24,488 bases of DNA from Gemmatimonadota bacterium (GCA_003220975.1 QHTX01000082.1:5828-30315), one strand, 5' to 3'. Positions 16,077 to 23,077 are shown, counted from the stretch's first letter. The notes: a model not told the origin generated them from the letters alone. Translations and numbers: made by a program.

Positions 16077-16111
16077 AAAAAAAACAATCGGGATGGCGGG
16101 ACTAGTTCCCG
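16077..16111 (-). terminator. weak terminator or attenuator between rrf2 and sseA
   Basis: A short stem CGGGA/TCCCG (16107-16111 with 16089-16093, 13-nt loop spanning the rrf2 stop) is followed on the minus strand by ATTG and eight T residues (16077-16084). A competing hairpin CGGGA-ACTAG-TCCCG overlaps it. The T-run is striking in such GC-rich DNA, but the stem is short, so partial termination or attenuation is more likely than a full stop. Confidence 0.4.
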
Positions 16112-16572
16112 GCCATGACCCCGGCGATGTGGTACAGCTCCGGCTCGTCGTGCGTCAGGTCCGCGAGCGAGACGCTGGCCAGCAGCTCGTTGATCCGCTG
16201 CTCCAGCATCCGCCAGACCGGCCGGATGCTGCACGACGCGTCCGGACTACATCGCTGGGGATCGACCGGGTGGAGATCGCAGTTGACTTCGAAGGTGACG
16301 TGCTCCGAGGCCTCGATCACGTCCTTCACGCTGATGTCTTGAGGTGGACGCGCGAGGTGATACCCGCCTTTGGCTCCGCGCACCGAGTCCACGAGCCCGG
16401 CCCGCCGCAGCCGCAGCAGGATCTGCTCGACGTAATCGTGCGGAAGCTTTTCCTGCTCCGCGAGCTCGCGCGCCGCGACCGGGCCTCCCCGCCCCGCCGG
16501 CCCCTGCCCCGCGCGCTTCGCGAGGTTCACGGACACGATCAGCCCGTACTCGGCCCAGGTGGTGACGCGCAT
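16102..16572 (-). CDS. Rrf2-family transcriptional regulator with three cysteines
   Basis: 156 aa. The winged helix-turn-helix N-terminus (MRVTTWAEYGLIVSVNLAKR, ARELAEQEKLPHDYVEQIL, GLVDSVRGAKGGYHLAR) is typical Rrf2. The effector region has C98-x9-C108-x5-C114, close in layout to the Fe-S-binding cysteines of IscR. A Fe-S or cysteine/persulfide sensor role is therefore likely (inference). It sits at the head of the sulfurtransferase-CysM-Mec-CysO operon, which it probably controls together with itself. The ATG at 16572 lies only 6 nt after the promoter -10, so the transcript may be leaderless. No Shine-Dalgarno is visible. Confidence 0.9.
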   Translation of the reverse strand: MRVTTWAEYGLIVSVNLAKRAGQGPAGRGGPVAARELAEQEKLPHDYVEQILLRLRRAGLVDSVRGAKGGYHLARPPQDISVKDVIEASEHVTFEVNCDLHPVDPQRCSPDASCSIRPVWRMLEQRINELLASVSLADLTHDEPELYHIAGVMAGN

Positions 16573-16578
16573 GGAAGC

Positions 16579-16607
16579 AATATGCGAGCTTGGATAATGG
16601 GATTCAA
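16579..16607 (-). promoter_or_regulatory. promoter of rrf2-sulfur operon
   Basis: Minus-strand TTGAAT (16602-16607), a 17-nt spacer and CATATT (16579-16584), each 4/6 to consensus with ideal spacing. The -10 ends 6 nt before the rrf2 ATG, so transcription should start on or next to the A of ATG. Confidence 0.5.
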
Positions 16608-16609
16608 TG

Positions 16610-16663
16610 GGCGGCAGAGACGGCAGGGGCGGCAGCGCAGGTCCGTGCCGCCCTTACCGCCCT
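16610..16663. repeat. inverted tandem-repeat element, 9-bp units
   Basis: Three units GGCGGCAGA, GACGGCAGG, GGCGGCAGC (16610-16636), a 9-nt loop, then two inverted units TGCCGCCCT, TACCGCCCT (16646-16663). The stop codon of the outer-membrane-type gene (16654-16656) lies in the last unit. The unit is nearly the same as that at 19436-19524, so the two elements look like members of one subfamily. It probably also acts as the 3' hairpin of the gene. Confidence 0.8.
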
Positions 16664-17670
16664 ATTCTCGGGCTCACGCTCACCCCCACCTGCACCCCGA
16701 ACACGTTCTCCCCATTGCTCCGCTGGAGCCACAAGAGCCGGGAGTTCAGGTTCCACATCACCCGTCCCCCGAAGAGGTCCACGCCGATGCCCCCGTGAGC
16801 GCCCTGGGCAAGGCCGCGGTCTGGGCCCTCCGAGTAGACCCCCGCGAGCAGGAGGCCTAGCTCCCCGTACAGTCGCCCCCAGGCTGGGCGCGCCGACGCT
16901 TCGTAACCGGGCGCGAACAAGACGGCGCTCTCGTCGCAACCCGACAGTGGGCAGGAGCCGGTGATCCGGAGGGGCGCATAGTCGATCTGGAGCCCCACGC
17001 TGCCCGTCTTCTTGGTATCGCGTCGGAAGCGCACCCCGACGAACGGGGCACGCCCGCGGAGCGAGCCGGCAATCGGGATCATGAAGCTCGCCGCCGGACC
17101 CAGGGTGCCATCGAGAAACTCGCCTGTGTGGGGGCTGCCGAACGCGAGCGAGACGTTGGCGCGTGCTTCGAGCCCCTGAATGGCACTGTTCGGCACCTGC
17201 AGGAAGCGGCCTTCGACGAGCGCGGCGACGTCCGACCCCGCATTTACCCGCACACCGAGCCCGAAGCCGATCGCCAACTGGCTGGTGGGCTGGGCACTGC
17301 CACACAGGCCCAGCAGGCCCTGATCGGCGTCAGTGACGCGGGCGAGGCCGAGCTCGCCCGACGCGAACGGCGCCACGCCGCGCGTGCCCACCGGGTAGTA
17401 GTACGAGTCCAGTGCATAGAGCGTGAGGGACCGCTCGCAGCTGTTGAGCGCCAGGTCGCCGTAGCGGGCGACGGTCAGGCCCGTCTCGCCGTCGTCGCCC
17501 GTGATCAATGCGATCGATCCCCCCCACGCGGTGAAGCCGTGGCCGGTCCCGCTCGCGTCCTCGAGCGAGAGAGACGACAGCATCGGGCCGAGCCGGAAGC
17601 GTCGCTGCGCGTGCACGGATGAAACACTCGCGAGGGCGAGCGCCCCGACGACGAAGCATGTCATTCGCAT
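16654..17670 (-). CDS. secreted/outer-membrane beta-barrel-like protein, unknown function
   Basis: 338 aa from the ATG at 17670. A TTG further upstream would lengthen it by five residues and spoil the signal peptide. A signal sequence MRMTCFVVGALALASVSSVHA is followed by QRRFRLGP. The rest alternates short amphipathic strands and Gly/Ser turns (for example FTAWGGSIALITG, LAIGFGLGVRVNAGSD, APFVGVRFRRD, VFGVQVGVSVSP), typical of an outer-membrane barrel. Paired Cys (CERS, GLCGS, SCPLSGC) may form disulfides. No specific family is recognised. It is preceded by a strong hairpin and ends in a repeat element, so it is probably a separate transcript. Confidence 0.7.
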   Translation of the reverse strand: MRMTCFVVGALALASVSSVHAQRRFRLGPMLSSLSLEDASGTGHGFTAWGGSIALITGDDGETGLTVARYGDLALNSCERSLTLYALDSYYYPVGTRGVAPFASGELGLARVTDADQGLLGLCGSAQPTSQLAIGFGLGVRVNAGSDVAALVEGRFLQVPNSAIQGLEARANVSLAFGSPHTGEFLDGTLGPAASFMIPIAGSLRGRAPFVGVRFRRDTKKTGSVGLQIDYAPLRITGSCPLSGCDESAVLFAPGYEASARPAWGRLYGELGLLLAGVYSEGPDRGLAQGAHGGIGVDLFGGRVMWNLNSRLLWLQRSNGENVFGVQVGVSVSPRIGR

Positions 17671-17698
17671 GTACGATGGGTACAACGAGGCAGAGGCT

Positions 17699-17726
17699 CG
17701 AGGCCGTGACTGGAATCACGGCCTCG
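17699..17726. terminator. strong hairpin between membrane-protein gene and barrel gene
   Basis: Perfect 11-bp stem CGAGGCCGTGA / TCACGGCCTCG with a 6-nt loop, 12 bp after the stop of the four-helix membrane protein. No U-tract follows in either direction, so it is either a U-less terminator, common in GC-rich genomes, or an mRNA 3'-end stabiliser. Confidence 0.6.
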
Positions 17727-17738
17727 CACCCCGCTGGA

Positions 17739-18158
17739 TCACTTCACGAGCAGTCCGACCAGCAATCCGGCGACGTTCATCCGGACGAGCCACGACCAGA
17801 ACGTCGCATTGTTGAGCCTCCGCACCTTGTCGTACCAGATGCTGCCGCCGATGGTGGACAGCGCGATGGTCGGCAGCCACAGGATCGTGGCGAACTCCAT
17901 GCCGGCGAGCGGGCCGCCGCCCTGCACCCACAGCCCGCCCTTCAGCCGTCCATAGAACCAGGCGAGCAACACGCCGAACAGCAGCGCCAGCACGGCGGAC
18001 TTGGGGAGGTTCGCCGCCATCATTTTCTTCCCTTCCTCGGGCGAGGGCGGGAACGTGCCGAACGCTTCCATCCCCTTCGTAAACACCTTCCCCCACATGA
18101 CGTAGTCAGCGAAGAACGCGCCGACGCCTCCGATGAGTCCCGCGACGACCCAGCTCAT
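17739..18158 (-). CDS. small integral membrane protein, four predicted helices
   Basis: 139 aa. Four hydrophobic segments are visible: residues ~4-22 (VVAGLIGGVGAFFADYVMW), ~52-68 (SAVLALLFGVLLAWFYG), ~83-103 (GMEFATILWLPTIALSTIGGS) and ~122-138 (SWLVRMNVAGLLVGLLV). A polar loop with PPSPEEGKKMM follows the first helix. No motif gives a function. It has a good Shine-Dalgarno (GGGAGGAG) in the 22-bp gap after the aspartase gene, so the two are probably co-transcribed. An ordinary hypothetical membrane protein. Confidence 0.8.
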   Translation of the reverse strand: MSWVVAGLIGGVGAFFADYVMWGKVFTKGMEAFGTFPPSPEEGKKMMAANLPKSAVLALLFGVLLAWFYGRLKGGLWVQGGGPLAGMEFATILWLPTIALSTIGGSIWYDKVRRLNNATFWSWLVRMNVAGLLVGLLVK

Positions 18159-18180
18159 GAGTGCTCCTCCCGTGTGCGGT

Positions 18181-19388
18181 TCACTTGCGACGTCCCGGAA
18201 CGCCCAGTTCGGTCATGGCGAGCAGATCGAGCACCTCCGCGAGATCCTTCCCCTTGAGCACCCCCTTTTCCATCACCAGCTGCCGCACCGTGACGTGCTT
18301 CGCCACCGCCTCTTTCGCGAGCTTCGCGGCCTCGTCATAACCGATCTTCGGGGCGAGCGCGGTGACGAGTGCGGGGCTCTGCTCGAGCCGGGCTGGACCG
18401 GCGGCAGGACGATCTCGGCCAGCCCGGTGCGCGGCCCCGAGGCGAGCAGCCGGATGTCGCTCGCGATCTTCCCCAGGTCCACGGCGTAGGTGCGCAGCGC
18501 CCCGGAGAACGCCGCCGCGTCTCCCAGCGACTGCATCAGCTGAACGCGGTCCTTGCCCTCCCGCAGCTCCAGCCGGGTGATGACGCGCAGGTGCTTCACC
18601 ATCAGGCCCGGGTAGGCGGGCTCCGCGTTCAACCCCGTCCCCACGGCGGTCCCGCCGATCCCCAGATCGCGGAGCGCGTCCGCCGCCTGGGCGATGCGAT
18701 CACGGTTGCGCTCGACGGAGTGGCCGTAGGCGGTGAATTCCTGGCCGAGTCGGATCGGCGTGGCGTCCTGCAGGTGGGTCCGGCCCGCCTTGAGGATCTG
18801 GTCGAACGCCTTGCCCTTCGCGAGGAAGGCGCGGGCCAGTCGGGTGAGCGCCTCGAGCAGCGCCGGCAGCTGGGCCAGCGCCGCCAGCCGGATCGCCGTC
18901 GGGATCACGTCGTTCGTGGACTGCGCCATGTTGACGTGATCGTTGGGGTGCACCGGCTGGTACTCGCCGCGCCGGCCCCCCAGCAGCTCGTTCGCCCGGT
19001 TGGCGAGCACCTCGTTCGCGTTCATGTTGTGCGAGGTGCCGGCGCCCGCCTGGTAGGGATCGACGACGAAGTGCTCGCGATGCTCCCCCGCGAGCACTTC
19101 GTCCGCCGCCCGCACGATGGCGTCGGCGCGACGGGCGTCGAGCCGCCCGGTCTCCTTGTGGGTGAGCGCGGCGGCCTTCTTGATCCAGACGACCGCGTCG
19201 ATGAAGGGGGCGAGGGGGAGGAGGTGGGAGATGGGGAAGTTCTGGCGAGCCCGCTCGGTCTGAATGCCGTACAGCGCGCTCCCGGGCACCGGCAGCTCGC
19301 CCAGGGGATCGCGCTCGATGCGGGTCGCGCTCATCGGCTCCGTCCGCTCGGTCACGGCGCCGTCGGTCTCGAACCAGGAATCGCCCAT
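18181..19388 (-). pseudogene. aspartate ammonia-lyase/fumarase superfamily gene with large internal deletion and frameshift
   Basis: The first ~330 codons are a good aspartase/fumarase: TRIERDPLGELPVPG, GAGTSHNMNANEVLANRA, HPNDHVNMAQSTNDVIPTA, and GRTHLQDATPIRLGQEF. At VLPPVQPGSS (about 18385) the frame breaks. The normal C-terminus resumes in another frame (SPALVTALAPKIGYDEAA ... GVLKGKDLAEVLD) to a TGA at 18181. The ~80 residues between, including the rest of the catalytic GSSxMPxKxN loop and core helices, are gone. CTCGAGC is shared by both flanks, suggesting a short-repeat deletion. The ATG at 19388 is the outer start; the ATG at 19334 (MSATRIERD, with GGAG 3 nt upstream) fits homologs better. 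Aspartase is favoured over fumarase by the DPYQAGAGTSHNMN segment. Confidence 0.85.
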
Positions 19389-19397
19389 GACGGACGA

Positions 19398-19426
19398 ATT
19401 CTAAGTGCGGAATGCGGAGTGCGGAA
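19398..19426 (-). promoter_or_regulatory. promoter candidate for the aspartase gene, overlapping a tandem repeat
   Basis: Minus-strand TTCCGC (19421-19426), a 17-nt spacer and TAGAAT (19398-19403). The -10 is 5/6. The -35 and spacer are made of the 7-bp repeat units at 19407-19434. The start would be ~19391, giving a leader of about 3 nt to the ATG at 19388 or ~57 nt to the ATG at 19334. Confidence 0.45.
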
Positions 19427-19434
19427 TGCGGACT
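19407..19434. repeat. four 7-bp tandem units
   Basis: GCGGAAT, GCGGAGT, GCGGAAT, GCGGACT in exact tandem. It is directly followed by the 9-bp inverted element at 19436. A seven-bp change in copy number would move the -35 of the promoter candidate relative to its -10. Confidence 0.8.
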
Positions 19435-19435
19435 G

Positions 19436-19524
19436 GGCGGCAGAGGCGGCAGGGGCGGCAAAGGCGGCAACGAGATCCCGTGCCGTGATTGCCGTCCTTG
19501 CCGTCCTTGCCGCCCTTGCCGCCC
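19436..19524. repeat. inverted tandem-repeat element (4 x 9 bp per arm)
   Basis: Left arm GGCGGCAGA, GGCGGCAGG, GGCGGCAAA, GGCGGCAAC (19436-19471); 17-nt loop; right arm TTGCCGTCC twice and TTGCCGCCC twice (19489-19524). The right arm ends on the base next to the stop codon of the AhpD-family gene (19525-19527). It would fold into a long hairpin at the 3' end of that mRNA and can act as terminator. Same subfamily as 16610-16663. Confidence 0.88.
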
Positions 19525-20067
19525 TCACTTGGTCGGCTCCACCCTCAGACTATCGTTGAATCGATTGAAGTACTCGGTCATCCCAATGACGAGGGTGATT
19601 TCGACGATCTGTCCCTCATCCCAAGATCCCCGCAGTCGCCCGTACAGCGCATCGGTCACCTCGTGGCCCGACCGCTGCACGACGTCGGCAAAGTCGAGCG
19701 CCGCAAGCCAGCCGGGCTCGAGGCGGTCGAGCAGCCCCCGATCGCCCCGGTCCTGAATCGCCTCGATCAGCTCGGCGCTCGCGCCCTTCTGTCTCGCCAA
19801 GACAGTATGGGAGCCGAGTCAGTAGCGGCAGCGGTTCAAATGGGAGATCCGCACCCAGAGGAGCTCCTTCAGGAGCGGCGGCACCGTGCCCTCGTTCATG
19901 ACGGCGCGGAAGTGCGCGATCATGGTCCGCAGGTGCGCGGGGCGGAGCGCGACCGTGCGGAACATGTTGGGGATGTTGCCGCGCTCCTGCAGATAGGTCT
20001 CGAAGATCGGCCGCACGTCGGGCGCGGCCTCGTCCGGCGTCAGCGGTCTGATTCGCGGCTCGGTCAT
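19525..20067 (-). CDS. AhpD-family (carboxymuconolactone decarboxylase-like) selenoprotein, CxxU
   Basis: 180 codons with a single in-frame UGA at codon 83 (19819-19821). Both sides are one continuous frame and one AhpD/CMD protein: NIPNMFRTVALRPAHL before, SHTVLARQKGASAELIEAI and ALDFADVVQRSG after. The active site reads E68 ... C80-R-Y-U83-L-G-S-H87, exactly the E-x11-C-x2-C-x3-H spacing of AhpD, with the UGA in place of the second Cys. A 6-bp hairpin follows 13 nt after the UGA. Read through as selenocysteine, it would be a thiol/selenol redox enzyme, perhaps peroxide- or alkylhydroperoxide-linked. The ATG overlaps the flippase stop (ATGA), in an operon with trxB. A plain nonsense mutation is the alternative but would have to hit this exact codon. 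selA/selB/selC are not in the window. Confidence 0.87.
19789..19821 (-). promoter_or_regulatory. SECIS-like element: UGA codon plus downstream hairpin
   Basis: On the mRNA the UGA (19821-19819) is followed by 13 nt and then the stem CUGUCU / AGACAG (19805-19800 with 19794-19789) around loop UGGCG, or loop GGC if the U-G closes. The apical loop with G residues lies ~20-24 nt after the UGA, inside the range known for bacterial SECIS elements read by SelB. The spacing resembles that of E. coli fdhF. No thermodynamic calculation was made. Confidence 0.7.
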
Positions 20068-20939
20068 GTCTTCTCCCCCGTTCGCTTCCCCCAGCCGATC
20101 TTGAACAATTGCACCGCCGCCGGCAGCCCGAGCTCGCGCACCAGGGCGTAGACGCCGAGTCCGGTGAGCAGCACGGCCGTGTAGAAGCGCCACAGCAGGA
20201 GCATCGTCACCTGGTGCGACCCGAAGTCGCCGGCGAAGCCGTTCAGGAACGCGACCTCGAGTCCCCCGCCGCCGGACGGCAGCGGGACGACGAGGGGCGC
20301 GTGGATGAGGGCCAGCGCGCCGAAGAACATCTGGGCGAATGGCGGGTGACCCTTCATCTCCCAGGCGAGTGCCGGCAGGATGAGCGCGCGCGCCGTGACG
20401 CTGACGACGGTGAGCAGCGCGCCCGCCCCCAGCACCCACCAGGGAGCCCGGCGCACGTGCGCCCACGCGACGCGCCACTGGCGCCGCACGCGGTGGCGGA
20501 TCATGCCGGAAAGCGCCAGCCGTTGCAGCAAGTAAATCGTGAGCAGCACTACGAGCGCGATGATCTCGATCGTGACGAGCTCGCCGGCGCGATGGCGGCG
20601 CAGCCAGGTGTGCGCGGCGTCGCGCCAGTCCGGTACATAGTAGGCGAACAACGCAGCCCCGACGATCAGGAACACCGGCCACTCGGCCGCGACCTCGACG
20701 CCGATCGCGACCAGTCCGGTGACGGGCCGCACGCGGGCTTCATTGAGGCCGAGGAACCGCGCGGGTTCGCCGCCCAGCCGGTTGGGCGTGACTTGCGAGG
20801 CGGCCTCGCCGTACAGGTTCAGGCGAAACGCGTGCCTGAACGACACCCGGCCACCGGCCGTCCACACGGCGAGCTGGATGCGCCACGCGCGCACTACGCA
20901 GTCGACGGCGAGCAGCGCCAGGGAGAGGAGGTGGCCCAC
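20064..20939 (-). CDS. flippase-like / lysylphosphatidylglycerol-synthase TM-region family membrane protein
   Basis: 291 aa from a GTG at 20939 (VGHLLSLALLAVDCVVRAWR). The family features are SFRHAFRLNLYGEAASQVTPNRLGGEPARFLGL and LPSGGGGLEVAFLNGF. About six hydrophobic segments are visible (~3-18, 83-103, 131-151, 178-200, 205-225, 258-280). Relatives are inner-membrane proteins of the UPF0104 type, linked to lipid or glycolipid transfer. The N-terminus may be short by one helix: upstream the frame runs into a G/C homopolymer tract (20945-20969) and no better start exists. It overlaps the selenoprotein gene by ATGA. Substrate unknown. Confidence 0.8.
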   Translation of the reverse strand: MGHLLSLALLAVDCVVRAWRIQLAVWTAGGRVSFRHAFRLNLYGEAASQVTPNRLGGEPARFLGLNEARVRPVTGLVAIGVEVAAEWPVFLIVGAALFAYYVPDWRDAAHTWLRRHRAGELVTIEIIALVVLLTIYLLQRLALSGMIRHRVRRQWRVAWAHVRRAPWWVLGAGALLTVVSVTARALILPALAWEMKGHPPFAQMFFGALALIHAPLVVPLPSGGGGLEVAFLNGFAGDFGSHQVTMLLLWRFYTAVLLTGLGVYALVRELGLPAAVQLFKIGWGKRTGEKT

Positions 20940-20944
20940 AGTAC

Positions 20945-20969
20945 GGGGGGGGGACGGGGGACGGGGGGG
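20945..20969. repeat. G-tract (G9, G5, G7) between zinc-ribbon and flippase genes
   Basis: Runs of 9, 5 and 7 G separated by AC dinucleotides on the plus strand, just 5' of the flippase GTG. It is G-quadruplex-capable on the template strand of these minus-strand genes. The run lengths are prone to slippage and to sequencing error. Confidence 0.6.
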
Positions 20970-20979
20970 CGGTGGTGGC

Positions 20980-21177
20980 TCAGTCGGAGCAGTCGCCCAA
21001 CGGGTAGAGGAACCCGCAGTTGGGACAGGGATTCTTGCAGCCCTCGGGCTTCGCCCGGACCTCGGCGCCGCACCGCAGGCAGGAGGGACGAGAGGGCCGC
21101 CGCTCAGGCGAGACGGTAGGCGCCGGTGAGAAAGGGGTTGGTGCGGCGCTCTCGTCCAACGGTCGTCTCCGGTCCAT
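20980..21177 (-). CDS. small zinc-ribbon protein
   Basis: 65 codons if started at the ATG at 21177. The convincing part is the last ~35 residues: CLRCGAEV (C33, C36) and CKNPCPNCGFLYPLGDCSD (C47, C51, C54, C63). This Cys-rich end resembles a widespread family of very short proteins ending in YPLGDCSD. The first 25 residues overlap the MBL gene by 74 nt and are Pro/Arg-rich, so the true start is probably further in, at a non-ATG codon. It is likely to bind zinc; function unknown. It lies between the MBL hydrolase and the flippase in the same operon. Confidence 0.65.
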   Translation of the reverse strand: MDRRRPLDESAAPTPFSPAPTVSPERRPSRPSCLRCGAEVRAKPEGCKNPCPNCGFLYPLGDCSD

Positions 21178-21742
21178 GGCCGGAGTACACGATGGTCGAA
21201 TCGGGCAGCGTAAGCAACTCGCGCTCGATGCTCGCGATCAGCGTCCCGAAATCGCCGCCGGGAAGGTCGGTCCGGCCGATGGAGCCCTGAAACAGGACGT
21301 CGCCCGCGAACGCCGCGCCCTCCCCCTCGAACACCACACTGCCGGGAGAATGGCCGGGCGCGTGCCGCACGCGAAACTCGAGCTCGCCCACACGCAGCAG
21401 CTCGCCGGCAGCGAGCGCCCGGTCCGGCTCGGGCAGCGCCACGGCTCGCAATCCGAATGCCGCGGCCTGCTCGGGGACGTGGTCGTAGAGGAGCCGGTCC
21501 GCCGGGTGGAGCCACACGGGCGCGCCCGTCTCGGCCTTGAGGCGCGGCACGCCGAGCACATGGTCGACGTGCGCATGCGTGAGCCAGATGCCGACGGGTT
21601 TCGCGCCGGTGGCGGCGAGCTTGTGGACGATGAGGCCGGCTTCTTCACCCGGGTCGATCACCACACACGCCCCGCTTGGCTCGTCGATGACGAGATAGCA
21701 GTTCTCGGCGAACAGCCCGTTCGGGATCGTGACGACTCTCAC
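21104..21742 (-). CDS. metallo-beta-lactamase-fold hydrolase (glyoxalase II-like)
   Basis: 212 aa. The dinuclear metal motif is T55-H56-A-H58-V-D60-H61, followed by H in HAPGHSPGS (~130), Asp in FAGDVLF and His in YSGHGPET. IGRTDLPGGDFGTL is typical of the glyoxalase II-like subgroup that includes hydroxyacylglutathione hydrolases and persulfide-type enzymes. The exact substrate cannot be read. The start is the GTG at 21742 in a GTGA overlap with trxB. Co-transcription with trxB and the AhpD selenoprotein favours a thiol-related substrate, which is inference only. Confidence 0.92.
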   Translation of the reverse strand: MRVVTIPNGLFAENCYLVIDEPSGACVVIDPGEEAGLIVHKLAATGAKPVGIWLTHAHVDHVLGVPRLKAETGAPVWLHPADRLLYDHVPEQAAAFGLRAVALPEPDRALAAGELLRVGELEFRVRHAPGHSPGSVVFEGEGAAFAGDVLFQGSIGRTDLPGGDFGTLIASIERELLTLPDSTIVYSGHGPETTVGRERRTNPFLTGAYRLA

Positions 21743-22707
21743 GACGCGACGCCCGCCTTCTCTTTTTCGCGCGTCGCGGCCAGGTATTTCTCCACGGCGA
21801 TCGCCGCCGTGGTCGCGTCGCCGACGGCGGTGGTGATCTGGCGGGTGAGCTGGCTACGCACGTCCCCCGCCGCGAACAGCCCGGGCATCGAGGTCATCAT
21901 CCGCTCGTCGGTCACGAGATACCCGCCGGCGTCGTGCTTCACGTGCCCCTCGACGAGCCCCGTGTTGGGCTTGAAGCCGATGAAGATGAACACGCCCCCG
22001 ATCTGGAGCGTCGAGCGCTCGCCCGTCACGGTGTCCTCGAGCACCAGGTGATCGGTGCCCCGCTCGGTGCCTTTGATCTCCAGCACCTGCTTGTTCCAGA
22101 CCACTTCGATCTTCGGATTCGCGAAGGCACGCTCCTGGAGGATTCTGGACGCGCGGAACCGGTCCCGGCGATGGACGATGTACACCTTGCTGGCGTAGCG
22201 GGTGAGGTAGTCGGCCTCCTCGACTGCGGCGTCGCCCCCGCCCACCACGGCGAGCACCTCGCCCTTGAAGAACGCGCCGTCGCATACCGCGCAATACGAC
22301 ACGCCCTTCCCCGCGTGCTCCTTCTCGCCCGGCACGCCCAGCTTCACGGGCGTCCCGCCGGCCGTGAGGATCACCGCGGGCGCGCGATATAGCCGTCCCC
22401 GCGCGGTGGCCACCTCGAACCAGCCGTCGTCCGCCTTGCGGATTCGCTCAACCGTGTCGGTCGCGAGTTCGGCGCCGAATTTCTTCGCGTGTTCGGTCAT
22501 CTTCTGGGCGAGCTCCCACCCCTTGATGCTCTCGAACCCGATGTAATCCTCGATCAGGTCCGTGTTGAGCAGCTCGCCCCCGGGCGCGCCGCGCTCGATC
22601 GTGAGCGCCCGGAGCATGCCGCGGCCCGCGTACATCGCGGCGCACAGTCCGGCCGGCCCTGCGCCCACGATGATCACGTCGTATCCGTTAGTCACCGTGT
22701 CCGTCAT
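21739..22707 (-). CDS. trxB: thioredoxin reductase
   Basis: 322 aa, normal length. The FAD-binding GAGPAGLCAAMYAGRG is at ~15-30, the redox-active C139-AVC142-DG, the NADPH-binding GGGDAAVEEADYL with HRRDRFRAS, and the C-terminal FAD motif LFAAGDVRSQLTRQI. It transfers electrons from NADPH to thioredoxin. The ATG at 22707 overlaps the DUF309 gene by 20 nt, and the stop overlaps the MBL start (GTGA). It is in the same operon as the CxxU AhpD-like protein, so it may be part of its electron supply chain. Confidence 0.96.
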   Translation of the reverse strand: MTDTVTNGYDVIIVGAGPAGLCAAMYAGRGMLRALTIERGAPGGELLNTDLIEDYIGFESIKGWELAQKMTEHAKKFGAELATDTVERIRKADDGWFEVATARGRLYRAPAVILTAGGTPVKLGVPGEKEHAGKGVSYCAVCDGAFFKGEVLAVVGGGDAAVEEADYLTRYASKVYIVHRRDRFRASRILQERAFANPKIEVVWNKQVLEIKGTERGTDHLVLEDTVTGERSTLQIGGVFIFIGFKPNTGLVEGHVKHDAGGYLVTDERMMTSMPGLFAAGDVRSQLTRQITTAVGDATTAAIAVEKYLAATREKEKAGVAS

Positions 22708-23077
22708 CGGTCTTCCGTTCTCCATCACCCGTGCGGAACTCGAGCCGCGGTGGATTGGCGTGCGACGCGAGCGCCCGCGCGAGCTGCTCCTGGAATCGTA
22801 CCGTCTCGAACTCGACATCCGGCCGCTGGGAGCCGGCCAGCTTCGCGAGCGCCGACCGTCCGACGACCTTGACGCCATGTCGGTTGCCGCGGCGTTGGTG
22901 CAGCAACGCCGCAGCGGCCTGGATCAGCCCCTGCCACACCTCGGCCGCGCCGGCGTCGCCGTCCCTAATAATAGAACGCCAGACGGTTTCCAGCGCTTCG
23001 TGAGCGAGCCAGTACTCGCCCGAGTTGAACAGGTCGCGGGCACGCGTCAGGATCGCTTGACGCTCTTGAGGCGTCAT
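22688..23077 (-). CDS. DUF309-family protein
   Basis: 129 aa from the ATG at 23077. LFNSGEYWLAHEALETVWR and VWQGLIQAAAALLHQRRGN are the DUF309 core, an all-helical domain of unknown function with conserved His/Glu (YWLAHEALE). The start codon itself is part of a 7-bp repeat unit (GGATGAC), and a GTG at 23107 upstream would add repeat-encoded residues (KTDDGRRM). The C-terminus RTGDGERKTDDGHGD has the same repeat-derived flavour. It overlaps trxB by 20 nt. The domain call is firm, the role unknown. Confidence 0.88.
   Translation of the reverse strand: MTPQERQAILTRARDLFNSGEYWLAHEALETVWRSIIRDGDAGAAEVWQGLIQAAAALLHQRRGNRHGVKVVGRSALAKLAGSQRPDVEFETVRFQEQLARALASHANPPRLEFRTGDGERKTDDGHGD

Noticed and set aside
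19819..19821. Simple nonsense mutation splitting the AhpD-family gene
   Set aside because: The single stop is UGA, at the redox Cys position, with a hairpin at SECIS distance and a conserved downstream half; recoding explains all of this. It remains the fallback if selA/B/C are absent.
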